A stretch of 16,372 bases of DNA from Cryptoclostridium sp036644995 (GTDB lineage: Bacteria > Bacillota > Dehalobacteriia > UBA7702): positions 1 to 16,372 of the forward strand of contig JAVXOZ010000040.1 of assembly GCA_036644995.1 (NCBI GenBank), given 5' to 3'. Both the position numbers and the translations under genes were made by a program. Below the pieces are notes generated by a model. That model searched no databases. It worked only from the letters and a program-made list of their open reading frames with translations, and was not told where the DNA came from. This document shows, in pieces, positions 6,156 to 15,149 of this stretch. The first letter of the stretch is position 1. Every line of letters starts with the position of its first letter.

Positions 6156-6199
6156 AAAGCCGTGTTACCCTTTTTTATTAAGGGTACCACGGCTTTTTT
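6156..6199. terminator. Intrinsic terminator between the converging cooT and nik operons
   Basis: AAAGCCGTG (6156-6164) pairs with CACGGCTTT (6188-6196). After one T/C mismatch, TACCCT (6166-6171) pairs with AGGGTA (6181-6186). A T6 run at 6194-6199 follows on the plus strand, so it ends cooT transcription well. On the minus strand the hairpin is the same but only three T residues follow, so it may also serve the nik operon, less efficiently. Confidence 0.85.
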
Positions 6200-6227
6200 A
6201 TTTAACGATATATTATTTTATAATAAT

Positions 6228-7976
6228 TTACTTCCATGTTTGGCAGGATATTAGTTTTGCATAAAATCCATTTTTGGCAATTAGTTCAGCATGGGTGCCT
6301 ATTTCCATTACTTTACCCTTATCCATAACCACTAAACAATCCGCTGATTTAATTGTTGACAAACGATGTGCCACAATAAATATAGTGGGATTAGATTCCA
6401 TATTTTTAAAGGACTCGTGGATTGCATTTTCATTTTCTGTATCTAAATTTGATACGGCTTCATCCAGAATTAAAATAGGTGCTCCTTTAAGTATGGCTCT
6501 GGCAATGGCTATTCTTTGGCGTTGCCCACCGGATAATTGAGTACCTCGTTCCCCTGCTATGGTATCATATCCTTGGGGAAATTCCGAAATAAAATCATGG
6601 GCAAGTCCCAATTTTGCAGCATTTTCCACTTCTGCATCAGAGGCACCTATTTTTCCTAATCTTATATTTTCCCTGATGGATATATTAAATAGATATACCT
6701 CTTGGAGCACACCTGAGGTAAGATTACGTAATGTATTTAATGACATATCACGCAAATCAATATCGCCAATTTTAACAGAACCACCCCTTACATCCCAATA
6801 TCTCAGCAATAAATTAATACAGGTGCTTTTACCTGCACCTGAATGCCCCACAATGGCAACCTTTTTATTGGCAGGAATTTTAAAGGAAACACCATTAAGT
6901 ACATTTTCAGAATCATCTTTATAACTAAAGGAAACATTAGTAAATTCAATGGAAGGCTTAATATTGGCAATATTATAATCCTTAGCTTTATCCTCAACCA
7001 AACTTTTTGCCTCTAACACAGCAAAAACTCTATCCGTTGCAGAAAGAATTAAACCAAAATTCCTCGCCATATTACATATTTCCAGCACAGGGTTAAAGGT
7101 CATACCGGCAATAATAATAACAACAGGAAACCATTGTACCGCCATTTTCCCATGGAATATAAGCACAATGGAAGTAACCATCATAGAAATCATGGCGATG
7201 CCCACGCAAATTTGCATTAAGGCACCTTCGGTACCCAAGCGTTTACCATATCCTATTTGTGCTTGATATAATTTTTCCATATAGGCAGCATTTTTCTTTT
7301 TATATTGATTTTGATAATTTAATGTAAGAATTTCTTTTAAACCATGAAATCCTTCAATAGCCACAGAATTGGCATCGGCTAAGCACTCACGAACAATAGC
7401 ACCTTGTTTATCTGCTTTTTTCTTCATAATCAAAGGAATAATCACCACAATTATTAAAAATATCAACATAATTAATGGTAAAACAATATTTAATGTACCC
7501 AAAAATATTAAAGTGATAAGGGGTACCGCCACGGCAACAATTACCGTACCAAAGGTGTGAGCAAAAAACCATTCCAACAGCTCAACATCACTCATTAAGG
7601 TAGAGGCTAATTGCCCCGAACGCATATTAAGGAGTAAACCCGGGCAAGTCCTATCCACGGCTTTAAAAAGCATTATTCTAAAATCTGCCAGTATCCTAAA
7701 TGCCACATCATGGGAAAACCACATTTCCCCATAATAAAACAAAGCACGGAAAATAATTACCACAACCAAAGCTGTAATTAACGGCATCCATTTTGTCAGC
7801 AATGTGCCTTTAATTGCCAAACTAACCATGTACCCACATATACACGCAACGGAAATATTACAGAGGTTATGCCCGATGCCGCTCAGTGAAGATAATGCCA
7901 TTTTAGGATAATAAGACTTCATCTTTTTTACAAGTTTAAACATACTTGCTAATCTGTAATGCTTATTTTCTGCCAT
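6228..7976 (-). CDS. ABC transporter, fused membrane and ATPase half-transporter (CydC/YbtQ-like), subunit 2
   Basis: A 582-residue half-transporter. Membrane segments fill residues 25-310, and the nucleotide-binding domain 340-575 is complete: Walker A GHSGAGKS (377-384), Gln425, LSGGQ (481-485), ILILDE with Glu506, and His537. The membrane domain carries DFRIMLF and RSGQLASTLMSDVELLEWFF (119-138), a pattern shared with CydC and with the siderophore-linked YbtPQ/IrtAB-like proteins. It overlaps the preceding gene by 14 bases, with GGAGG nine bases before ATG, and is last in the nik operon. It should form a heterodimer with the upstream half. Both ATP sites look catalytically complete. Substrate and direction are unknown. 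Multidrug export is the default alternative; operon position argues for a metal or chelator substrate. Confidence 0.85.
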   Translation of the reverse strand: MAENKHYRLASMFKLVKKMKSYYPKMALSSLSGIGHNLCNISVACICGYMVSLAIKGTLLTKWMPLITALVVVIIFRALFYYGEMWFSHDVAFRILADFRIMLFKAVDRTCPGLLLNMRSGQLASTLMSDVELLEWFFAHTFGTVIVAVAVPLITLIFLGTLNIVLPLIMLIFLIIVVIIPLIMKKKADKQGAIVRECLADANSVAIEGFHGLKEILTLNYQNQYKKKNAAYMEKLYQAQIGYGKRLGTEGALMQICVGIAMISMMVTSIVLIFHGKMAVQWFPVVIIIAGMTFNPVLEICNMARNFGLILSATDRVFAVLEAKSLVEDKAKDYNIANIKPSIEFTNVSFSYKDDSENVLNGVSFKIPANKKVAIVGHSGAGKSTCINLLLRYWDVRGGSVKIGDIDLRDMSLNTLRNLTSGVLQEVYLFNISIRENIRLGKIGASDAEVENAAKLGLAHDFISEFPQGYDTIAGERGTQLSGGQRQRIAIARAILKGAPILILDEAVSNLDTENENAIHESFKNMESNPTIFIVAHRLSTIKSADCLVVMDKGKVMEIGTHAELIAKNGFYAKLISCQTWK

Positions 7977-9717
7977 TAGACTTTACCTCCGTTTTATGCT
8001 GTGCATTGATTAGCTGTGCATATTTACCATTTTTTTTCATTAGATAGGGGTGATTGCCCACTTCTACCAATAAGCCATCTTCTAAAACAAGTATTTTATC
8101 TGCATTTTTTATTGTGGATAAACGGTGAGCAATAACTATTGTGGTTCTGTTCTGCATTAAATAAACCAGAGCATCTTGAATATATTTTTCATTGGCTGCA
8201 TCCACACTGGAGGTAGCTTCATCCAATATTAAGAAAGAAGCATCCTTTAAAACCGCTCGGGCAATGGCTATCCTTTGGCGTTCACCTCCTGATAATGTAG
8301 CACCACGCTCTCCCGCAATAGTTTCATACCCCTTGGGTAAAGCCATAATAAAATTGTGAATATTTGCCACTTTTGCGGCTTCAATAAGTTCATTTTCTGT
8401 GGCATCAGGTTTGGACATCCTAATATTTTCAGAAATTGTACCATAAAACAAATAAGTATCCTGAAACACCACTGCAATACAACTCCGCAAATAGGATAAA
8501 TCATAATCACCCAGGTCAATGCCATCAAATTTAATTACCCCTGAACTAACATCATAAAATCTTAACAAAAGATTAACAATGGTGGATTTACCTGCCCCGG
8601 ATTTCCCAACCACTGCCACGGTTTCACCCGATTTTACAAAAAAATTTACAGCTTTCAAAGCCTTATCATTTTTATTATCATAGGAAAAATCCACATTTTC
8701 AAAGGTAACGTTGGGCAAATTTTGCTTATTTTTCCCTTTATATGGTTCTTTTTTTTCTTTAATTACAATAGGTTCATCCATAATATCAAATACTTCCTCT
8801 GCAACGGAAAAACCCAAAAAGCTGGCATGCCAACTATTATTCAGCTCCGCAATGGGTCTAACACATTCCGGAACAAGAAATAAAATAATTAATACAGCAG
8901 TAATAGAAAGGTTGCCATTTGCAGTGTGCCATGTGGCTATGGCAATGGTTAAAGATGAAGCAATGGTCATAAATAATACTATAAGAGCAGAATCTACCAA
9001 AGATACAGAAGTATTACGAATTGACTCTTTTGCCAGTTTTTTCGCATTTTTCCCCAATTCTTCACCCTTAATATCCCCGGCATTAAATACTTTTAAAGTA
9101 TTCATACCCTGCATAGCATCAATATACTCTGCATTTAAGTGGGAATATGATTGCCAATAACCAATAATACCATTGCGCACCAAAGGCACAGAAAGATGAG
9201 GTGCAATAATAACAATAACCATGGATAATACAACAACAAGTCCCACCTGCCAATCTAAAGCCAATAAATATGATACAATTCCCACCACTGTAACAAAGGT
9301 GATAATAGCTTGGGGAATATAGGAAATAAGAAAAGCCTCAGAAGCTTCAACGCCATCGGTAATTAAGGAATTAAGGTTTCCGCTGCGCTTTTTACTTTGA
9401 TATCCCGGCCCCAATAGAGTTAATTTATCCAATAATGTACCACGAATACGGTCTTTTACTTTAGCTGCAATTACTCTGGTATACCATTCATTATAACGGA
9501 TAATATAAGCCCTCGATATAATACAAAAAACAGCAATACTGATAAATATTATAATTTTTGCCATGCTGCCGTGGTTGAACACCTGGGCAACACCTTTAGC
9601 AATAACAAATCCTTGCAAAACATAGGTTACAGAAACCCCTAAGCCCAATAGAACTTTACCTAAAAGTTCCTTTTTTGCCATAGATAAAAACTGTATCATT
9701 CTCCAATATGTGCCCAT
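7963..9717 (-). CDS. ABC transporter, fused membrane and ATPase half-transporter (CydD/YbtP-like), subunit 1
   Basis: A 584-residue half-transporter. Membrane domain residues 15-310 include GPGYQSKKRSGNLNSLITDG (103-122) followed by VEASEAFLISYIPQ (123-136), a pattern shared with CydD and YbtP/IrtA-like proteins. The ATPase domain is complete: Walker A GKSGAGKS (371-378), Gln419, LSGGE (475-479), Glu500 and His531. It follows nikE by 15 bases with GGAGG close to the ATG and overlaps the second half-transporter by 14 bases, so the two are probably made in equal amounts. Being in the same transcript as NikABCDE is unusual. In Yersinia YbtPQ, related half-transporters import metal-siderophore, while most relatives export. 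It is not CydD itself: no cydAB genes are present. Confidence 0.85.
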   Translation of the reverse strand: MGTYWRMIQFLSMAKKELLGKVLLGLGVSVTYVLQGFVIAKGVAQVFNHGSMAKIIIFISIAVFCIISRAYIIRYNEWYTRVIAAKVKDRIRGTLLDKLTLLGPGYQSKKRSGNLNSLITDGVEASEAFLISYIPQAIITFVTVVGIVSYLLALDWQVGLVVVLSMVIVIIAPHLSVPLVRNGIIGYWQSYSHLNAEYIDAMQGMNTLKVFNAGDIKGEELGKNAKKLAKESIRNTSVSLVDSALIVLFMTIASSLTIAIATWHTANGNLSITAVLIILFLVPECVRPIAELNNSWHASFLGFSVAEEVFDIMDEPIVIKEKKEPYKGKNKQNLPNVTFENVDFSYDNKNDKALKAVNFFVKSGETVAVVGKSGAGKSTIVNLLLRFYDVSSGVIKFDGIDLGDYDLSYLRSCIAVVFQDTYLFYGTISENIRMSKPDATENELIEAAKVANIHNFIMALPKGYETIAGERGATLSGGERQRIAIARAVLKDASFLILDEATSSVDAANEKYIQDALVYLMQNRTTIVIAHRLSTIKNADKILVLEDGLLVEVGNHPYLMKKNGKYAQLINAQHKTEVKSNGRK

Positions 9718-9732
9718 TATATTTCCTCCTCA

Positions 9733-10704
9733 TTATTGATATAAATGGCACGCAACAAAATGCCCCACAGATATTTCTTTAATATTTGGACAATGATTTT
9801 TGCATTGCTCCACAACCCTGCCGCATCTGCCTGCGTAAGGGCAACCTTCATAACCTTGGTTTTGCACTCCCATATCAATGGTTAAATCCTCTGGTTCCCC
9901 ACTCACCTCTTTGCTTTTTCCTATATATGCCGATGTGGAAGAAAGTAATCTTAAGGTATAGGGGTGAACCATTTTATCAAATAGCTCAATACTGCAAATC
10001 CGTTCCATAATTCTACCGCCATACATCACTGCAATTTCATCAGATAGATAGTATACCGCCTCTAAATCATGGGAGATTAAAATATATGATAAATCTAATT
10101 GTCTTTTCAAATCCCCTAAAAGATTTAGTATTTGAGCCTGAACCGATACATCCAAGCTGCTTAATGGCTCATCTAAAACTATTAGCTTGGGGTCCGATGC
10201 CAAAGCTCTGGCAATGCAAACCCGCTGAAGCTGCCCACCGCTAAATTGTCGGGAATATTTATTTTTATCCTCAGGATTTAAACCCACTTGCTGCAATAAA
10301 GAAGTTATTTTATCACTAATTTCTAACTTGGATAAATTGTAAAAATTAACCAAGGGTTCTTCTATGACTTGAGCTGCAGTGTATCTTGGGTTTACAGCAC
10401 TAAAGCAATCCTGAAATACCATTTGAATTTGTTTAGAGAGATTCGCCTTATTCTTTTTTCCCATTGATAAACGTCTTTTTACCGGATAATTTTTAAAAAG
10501 AACATTACCATGCGTAGGAGGTTCCAAACCTGTAATAAGCCTCCCCAATGTGCTTTTGCCGCAACCACTTTCCCCTACCAGTCCCAAACATTTGCCATTT
10601 TCAATTTTAAAACTTACGCCGTTTACAGCCATAAGTTTATATGCTTTGCCCATGGTTTTAGCTTGATATATTTTTTTTACATCATTTACCTCAAGTAGCG
10701 ACAT
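9733..10704 (-). CDS. nikE: Nickel/peptide ABC transporter ATPase NikE
   Basis: The second ATPase of the NikABCDE-type importer, 323 residues. It shows Walker A GESGCGKS (44-51), the Q-loop MVFQD (95-99), FSGGQ (154-158) with QRVCIARAL, LIVLDEP with Glu179, and His212. The C-terminal extension of the Opp/Dpp/Nik ATPases is present, with HPYT and cysteines at 288, 294, 301 and 319 in the spacing that binds an iron-sulfur cluster in some members. The start is ATG at 10704 (MSLLEVNDVKK), with GGAGG nine bases upstream inside nikD. It overlaps nikD by 14 bases; a longer in-frame start at 10749 lacks a site. NikE versus DppF/OppF cannot be told from the ATPase alone; NikA decides it. Confidence 0.85.
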   Translation of the reverse strand: MSLLEVNDVKKIYQAKTMGKAYKLMAVNGVSFKIENGKCLGLVGESGCGKSTLGRLITGLEPPTHGNVLFKNYPVKRRLSMGKKNKANLSKQIQMVFQDCFSAVNPRYTAAQVIEEPLVNFYNLSKLEISDKITSLLQQVGLNPEDKNKYSRQFSGGQLQRVCIARALASDPKLIVLDEPLSSLDVSVQAQILNLLGDLKRQLDLSYILISHDLEAVYYLSDEIAVMYGGRIMERICSIELFDKMVHPYTLRLLSSTSAYIGKSKEVSGEPEDLTIDMGVQNQGYEGCPYAGRCGRVVEQCKNHCPNIKEISVGHFVACHLYQ

Positions 10705-11683
10705 TACATTTTTCCTCCATCTCAGTAATCTTACTACATTGCATTTCATGGGTTGGGGATACCAAAAAAGGTGCCAAATCGTATTTTAAACAATTATCAT
10801 CGGCAAAACTGCACCTTTGCAAAAATGTACAGCCGCTCCTACGATTTTCCAATGTTAGGGGCTGCCCCTGAAGAACAGATAATCGCTTTTTGGAAAAACC
10901 GGGCTTAGAGGCAAATAATCCCTTGGTATAAGGGTGAGATGGCGCAGTTAAAACAGCATTTGCGCACCCTTTTTCCACAAATGAACCTGAATGCATTACC
11001 GCCACATGAGTTGCTAAATGGGCAATAACACCCAAATCGTGTGATACCACCAAAATACCTGTACCCGTTGACTTTTGCAGCTCGTTTAATAATTCTATTA
11101 TCTCATGTTGAATAGTTAAATCCAAAGCAGTTGTGGGTTCATCCGCAATTAAAATATTTGGTTTCATCACCAAGGATAAGGCAATCATTATTCGCTGGAG
11201 CATACCACCACTTAACTGAAAAGCATAGGATTTAAGTACAGCTTGGGGATCTCTTATTCTCATGCGTGATAACATATCCCGGGCAATTTTATCCACAGTT
11301 TTTTTAGGCTGAATATTAGTTCCTAATTTATTTATTGTTTCATAAAAATGCTTTTCAATGGTAATCATAGGGTTAAAAGCACTCATGGGGTTTTGCATAA
11401 TCAAGGCAATGCGATTACCCCTAAATATAGACATTGCAGCGTTATCCCAATATGGTACAGGTTCACCATTTAATAAAACCTCACCGGAAACATCCCATAT
11501 TTTTGGATTTAACAAACCCAACACTGCAGAACAGGTTAAAGATTTTCCGCTACCACTTTCCCCAATGATACCCAGAGTTTCCTCTTTATTTATAGTAAAG
11601 GAAATATGTTCAACCCCGGGAATGCGGCGATTTTTTTCCTTAAGATAAATGCACAAATCCTTAACTTCAAACACATTTGCCAT
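10691..11683 (-). CDS. nikD: Nickel/peptide ABC transporter ATPase NikD
   Basis: The first ATPase of the importer, 330 residues. It shows Walker A GESGSGKS (41-48), the Q-loop IMQNPM (95-100), LSGGM (158-162) with QRIMIALSL, ILIADEP with Glu182, and His215. The C-terminal HPYTKGL block and cysteines 285, 291, 298 and 316 match the iron-sulfur-type tail of Opp/Dpp/Nik ATPases. Its partner NikE has the matching cysteine spacing. It follows nikC after 11 bases with AGGAGG seven bases before ATG. Nothing suggests decay. Confidence 0.85.
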   Translation of the reverse strand: MANVFEVKDLCIYLKEKNRRIPGVEHISFTINKEETLGIIGESGSGKSLTCSAVLGLLNPKIWDVSGEVLLNGEPVPYWDNAAMSIFRGNRIALIMQNPMSAFNPMITIEKHFYETINKLGTNIQPKKTVDKIARDMLSRMRIRDPQAVLKSYAFQLSGGMLQRIMIALSLVMKPNILIADEPTTALDLTIQHEIIELLNELQKSTGTGILVVSHDLGVIAHLATHVAVMHSGSFVEKGCANAVLTAPSHPYTKGLFASKPGFSKKRLSVLQGQPLTLENRRSGCTFLQRCSFADDNCLKYDLAPFLVSPTHEMQCSKITEMEEKCNVAT

Positions 11684-11694
11684 GGTGTATCCTC

Positions 11695-12528
11695 CTAAAC
11701 ATTTTCTTTATCCAATACGTTACGCATATTATCACCAATCATATTGGCACACACAACCACAAGAAGAATCATCATACCCGGCCAAAACATCATCATAGGG
11801 TCGCTATTGATAAAAGATCTACCATCGCTAATCATCGCCCCCCATTCCGCTGCGGGTGGCTGCACTCCAATACCTAAAAACGAATATCCTGATATAGATA
11901 AAATAGTATGGCCAAAATCAATGGTAATAATGGCAAGGAGTTGAGGTATTATATTAGGAAGCATGTGCTTAAATAATATTTTTAAATCAGAAGAACCACT
12001 GATAGAAGCCGCAGCAATATATGTTCTCTCTTTTTCACTTTGTGCCAAATTTCTGGTAACTCTGGCATACCACAGCCATTGCAGCAGTAACATAGCAATT
12101 ACAACATTTACAATGCCGGGCCCCAAAAAACCTACTATAACCAAAACCAAAACCAAATTGGGAAAAGCATAGAGCACATCGCAGGTACGCATAATACATT
12201 GATCGATAATGCCCCCATGGTAACCCGCTATCATGCCCAGTGTAATACCTATTGTAGCGGCACACACAGTGCAAAGAACGGAAAAACCCAAGGTAGCTCT
12301 GGTAGCAAATAAAATTCTGGAAAAAATACAACGTCCCATATTATCCGTACCCATAGGGTACATTAAGGACATACCTTGAAACTTTGCGGATAAATTCATG
12401 GCAGTTGGATCATGGGGAGCAATATATGGCGCAAAAATACCCCCAAGAATTATAGAAAAAAAGATGATTACACATATTTTAGAATACTTCTGTTTGAATA
12501 TACTTTTAATTAAGTCTTTAAAACCCAT
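11695..12528 (-). CDS. nikC: Nickel ABC transporter permease NikC
   Basis: A 277-residue inner-membrane permease of the DppC/NikC type. There is one N-terminal membrane helix (residues 17-35), then APYIAPHDP and the MGTDNMGRCIFSRILFATR block characteristic of DppC/NikC. A bundle of five further helices follows. The ATPase-coupling loop is near YIAAASISGSSDLKILFKHM, and the SFLGIGVQPPAAEWGAMI block lies before the last helix. The start is ATG at 12528 with AAAGGTG overlapping the nikB stop, five bases downstream of nikB. A longer in-frame ATG at 12696 lies inside nikB in a different reading phase and is rejected. Confidence 0.88.
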   Translation of the reverse strand: MGFKDLIKSIFKQKYSKICVIIFFSIILGGIFAPYIAPHDPTAMNLSAKFQGMSLMYPMGTDNMGRCIFSRILFATRATLGFSVLCTVCAATIGITLGMIAGYHGGIIDQCIMRTCDVLYAFPNLVLVLVIVGFLGPGIVNVVIAMLLLQWLWYARVTRNLAQSEKERTYIAAASISGSSDLKILFKHMLPNIIPQLLAIITIDFGHTILSISGYSFLGIGVQPPAAEWGAMISDGRSFINSDPMMMFWPGMMILLVVVCANMIGDNMRNVLDKENV

Positions 12529-12533
12529 AGCTA

Positions 12534-13466
12534 TCACCTTTCCAATCTTATTCTTGGATCCAGAGCCGCACAAAGTACATCTGCCAACAAATTTATAGTA
12601 ATAAACACCATGGACATCAACACAATATAGCCTTGAATCATCGGCAAATCTCTGCCGGTAATGGAACCTAAAATCAACCTGCCGATACCAGGCCATGAAA
12701 ATATAATTTCAATAATAATTGTTCCTGCCAACATATTCCCAAAATTCACACCTAATGTAGTTATTACCGGAGTTAATGAGGTTCTAAAAACATGGTTACC
12801 TATAATTCTGCTTTCCTTAATTCCCCTGGCACGGCTAAATAATACATATCTTTTACCCATATTTTCCAGCAAGCTGTTTCTCAATACTCGGGAATATGTA
12901 GCTATATACAAAACCGCCAAAGTAAACGAAGGCAAAATAAGATGTTTAATACCACCCATCCCCGATACGGGAAACCACCCTAATTGCACTGAAAATAGCT
13001 GCACCAACAACAATCCCAACCAAAAAGAAGGCATAGATGTGCCAATAAAGGCAAATACACGACCAAAATTATCTATTTTTCCATTGGGAAACAGTGCGGT
13101 GAAAATTCCCAAAGGAATACTTATAGATAACATCATAATTATAGAAACAAGCACAAGTTTCATGGTGTTGGCAAATGCACCAAGAATTTCCACACTTACT
13201 GGTTTATTATTAAGAAAAGAAGTACCAAAATCAAAGTGTATTGCATCTTTCAACCATTGAAAATATTGGGTAAAAAATGGTTTATCCAAGCCAAGCTCAT
13301 GGGTTACCGCTATAATGGCATCATCTGTTGGGGGAATACCCGCAGCTGTTAAATAGGCGGCGGCGGTATTGCCGGGAATTAAACGCACCAAAGAAAAAGC
13401 TACCAAAGATATTGCAATAACAATGGGGATTAGTAATAACAGTCTTTTTATGACAAATTTTAACAT
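12534..13466 (-). CDS. nikB: Nickel ABC transporter permease NikB
   Basis: A 310-residue inner-membrane permease of the DppB/NikB type. It begins with a helix (LLLLIPIVIAISLVAFSLVR) and the LIPGN block. It has the ELGLDKP motif, the FGTSF loop, about six membrane helices, a TSMPSFWLGLLL helix, the coupling loop SRARGIKESRI and a C-terminal LDPRIRLE tail. GAGGTGG lies a few bases before the ATG. It follows nikA across a 90-base gap that contains a long hairpin, so it is probably expressed below the level of the binding protein. Together with NikC it forms the channel. Confidence 0.88.
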   Translation of the reverse strand: MLKFVIKRLLLLIPIVIAISLVAFSLVRLIPGNTAAAYLTAAGIPPTDDAIIAVTHELGLDKPFFTQYFQWLKDAIHFDFGTSFLNNKPVSVEILGAFANTMKLVLVSIIMMLSISIPLGIFTALFPNGKIDNFGRVFAFIGTSMPSFWLGLLLVQLFSVQLGWFPVSGMGGIKHLILPSFTLAVLYIATYSRVLRNSLLENMGKRYVLFSRARGIKESRIIGNHVFRTSLTPVITTLGVNFGNMLAGTIIIEIIFSWPGIGRLILGSITGRDLPMIQGYIVLMSMVFITINLLADVLCAALDPRIRLER

Positions 13467-13487
13467 TATCCACCTCTATTGTCTTTT

Positions 13488-13556
13488 TTCTCAAAATAAC
13501 TTTGCCAACAGCAAATACCATTGGCAAAGTTTATTTTGATATTTATATTTTGAGAA
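13488..13556 (-). ncRNA. Intercistronic hairpin between nikA and nikB
   Basis: CAAAATAACTTTGCCAA (13492-13508) pairs with TTGGCAAAGTTTATTTTG (13521-13538), 17 base pairs with one bulged base and a 12-base loop. An alternative outer pairing joins TTCTCAAAAT (13488-13497) with ATTTTGAGAA (13547-13556), perfect over 10 bases. The hairpin begins right after the nikA stop and is not followed by a strict T-run. It fits a 3' mRNA stabiliser or partial terminator, giving more binding protein than permease. It is a structured mRNA element, not a separate RNA gene. Confidence 0.7.
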
Positions 13557-15149
13557 TTATTTATTTAGTTCAATTTCACCAAAGGGAGATTCAACCAAAG
13601 TGTTAAATCTTACTTTGGAAATATTATCACCAAAAGCAGCCTGCTTTGTGGTAAAGGTAATGGGAACATATACCGCTTGCTCATGGAGGGTTCTTAATAC
13701 ATAATCATAGCTTTCTTGCACTATTTTGGTATCCGTTGAATTAAGTGCTTTATTGATGGTATTATCAATTTCCTTTTTCATTGGTAAACCAACTTGGGCA
13801 GCATAATCTCCATGGCTGGGATTTCTGAACGAGGATAAATACGAATGGGGATCAAAGGGGTCGCCCCATGTTTCAGCTAAAAGCATACCAAATTCCCCGG
13901 ATTTTTGCTTATCACCATAGGTTTGTTTTTCTTGTGCCAATAAATTTACTTTGATACCAATTTGCTGATACTGGTTTTGTAATACCTGCCCAATATTTTT
14001 TTGAGCATCGTTATCGCCTAAATAAATAAAATCTATTGCCAGTTCCTTCCCATCTTTACTGCGATAGGTGGCTCCATCTGCTAATTTCCAACCTGATTCC
14101 TCCAACAATGATTTAGCTTTATCAAGGTTATAATCATAGGGTGTTAATCCAATATCACAATAGGGTGTTTGTGTAGACATCAGTGTATCTGCAGGAGTTT
14201 GCAAACCGTAAAAAACATTATCCGCAATGGCTTTTTTATCCGTTGCATATTCCAAAGCAAGACGCACATTCAAATCTTTGGTCGCCGAGGAACTGGTATT
14301 AAGTAATAAATTATTGGTAGTCATAGGCTCAGAGCTAATGGTTTTATATCCGCTTTTTTCCAAATCGTTATAAGCATCCCCTGTCATTTGCCCTTCAATA
14401 TCATAAATTAAATCTATTTCACCTGCTTTTAAAGAACTAACTGCGGTATTAATATCAGGAATAACGCTAAACTTTAAAAATTTATAGCTTGGTTTTTCGC
14501 CCCAATATTTATCATTTCTTTCAAAAACAGTATATTGACCTTCTACATATTCTTTTTGCAGCCACATACCACTGCCAATGGGTTCTTTAATATTTTCACC
14601 TGTATCACCGTTACCGGGGAATATTGCTTCAGCCCCCACACGCAAAGGACGAGCTAAAGATAATTCCTGTAAAAAAGAGGAGAATGGTTCTTTTAATATA
14701 ATTTTCACTGTATTTTCATCAATAACTACAACTGCCTGCATTTGGTTAATGCTTTCAACCCAGTTATGCACATCTCGGTGGGCCAATACCGCATCGAAAT
14801 TTTTCTTCACAATATCAGCAGTAACAGCTGTACCATCACTAAATACATTGCCACTTCTTAAATGAAAAGTATATTCCCTTCCATCTTCAGTAATATCCCA
14901 GCTTTGAGCCATGCCGGGTTTTACTTCTCCATTATCAAAATCCGTTAAGCCTTCATAAACCATTGTTTGAATCCACATGGGACTATTATAGGTGTGAGGG
15001 TTTAAGTTCCCGGTATCAATAGGAGTAGAAATTACCAAGGTATCAGCATCAGCCTCACTTTGGGCTTCGCCGCCACATCCACCAAACATAAAAACGGTGA
15101 ACGCCATAACCATACATAACACAATAATTTTTGATACTTTTTTTAACAT
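13557..15149 (-). CDS. nikA: Nickel ABC transporter substrate-binding lipoprotein NikA
   Basis: A 530-residue extracytoplasmic binding protein, a lipoprotein with FGGC as lipobox and Cys25 as anchor. From residue 37 on it is colinear with E. coli NikA: GNLNPHTYNSP, MVYEGLTDF, FHLRSGNVFSDG, HNWVESINQM, RNDKYWGEKP, SVIPD, GEIDLIY, and TWGDPFDPHSYLSSFRNPSHGD. In the E. coli pocket, Trp398, Tyr402 and His416 contact the metal-ligand complex. The equivalents here, by motif alignment, are Trp428, Phe432 and His446, so the Tyr is replaced by Phe. Arg167/Arg170 lie in the ARPLR segment that matches the E. coli arginine region. E. coli NikA binds nickel through a small chelator such as two histidines. 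The ribosome-binding site AAGGGAG is 13 bases from ATG, rather far. The 151 bases before it hold small inverted repeats but no clear promoter. Peptide binding is less likely. Confidence 0.88.
   Translation of the reverse strand: MLKKVSKIIVLCMVMAFTVFMFGGCGGEAQSEADADTLVISTPIDTGNLNPHTYNSPMWIQTMVYEGLTDFDNGEVKPGMAQSWDITEDGREYTFHLRSGNVFSDGTAVTADIVKKNFDAVLAHRDVHNWVESINQMQAVVVIDENTVKIILKEPFSSFLQELSLARPLRVGAEAIFPGNGDTGENIKEPIGSGMWLQKEYVEGQYTVFERNDKYWGEKPSYKFLKFSVIPDINTAVSSLKAGEIDLIYDIEGQMTGDAYNDLEKSGYKTISSEPMTTNNLLLNTSSSATKDLNVRLALEYATDKKAIADNVFYGLQTPADTLMSTQTPYCDIGLTPYDYNLDKAKSLLEESGWKLADGATYRSKDGKELAIDFIYLGDNDAQKNIGQVLQNQYQQIGIKVNLLAQEKQTYGDKQKSGEFGMLLAETWGDPFDPHSYLSSFRNPSHGDYAAQVGLPMKKEIDNTINKALNSTDTKIVQESYDYVLRTLHEQAVYVPITFTTKQAAFGDNISKVRFNTLVESPFGEIELNK

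Noticed and set aside
5959..6199. Integron attC site
   Set aside because: The palindrome lacks the GTTRRRY/RYYYAAC core pairs and no integrase or cassette is nearby.
6228..9717. CydDC cysteine/glutathione exporter
   Set aside because: The sequences resemble this branch, but no cydAB genes are linked and the operon is nickel-related, so the specific name is not justified.
12528..12696. Longer NikC start inside nikB
   Set aside because: The extra 56 residues are an out-of-phase reading of nikB, and the real start has its ribosome-binding site and the NikC N-terminus.
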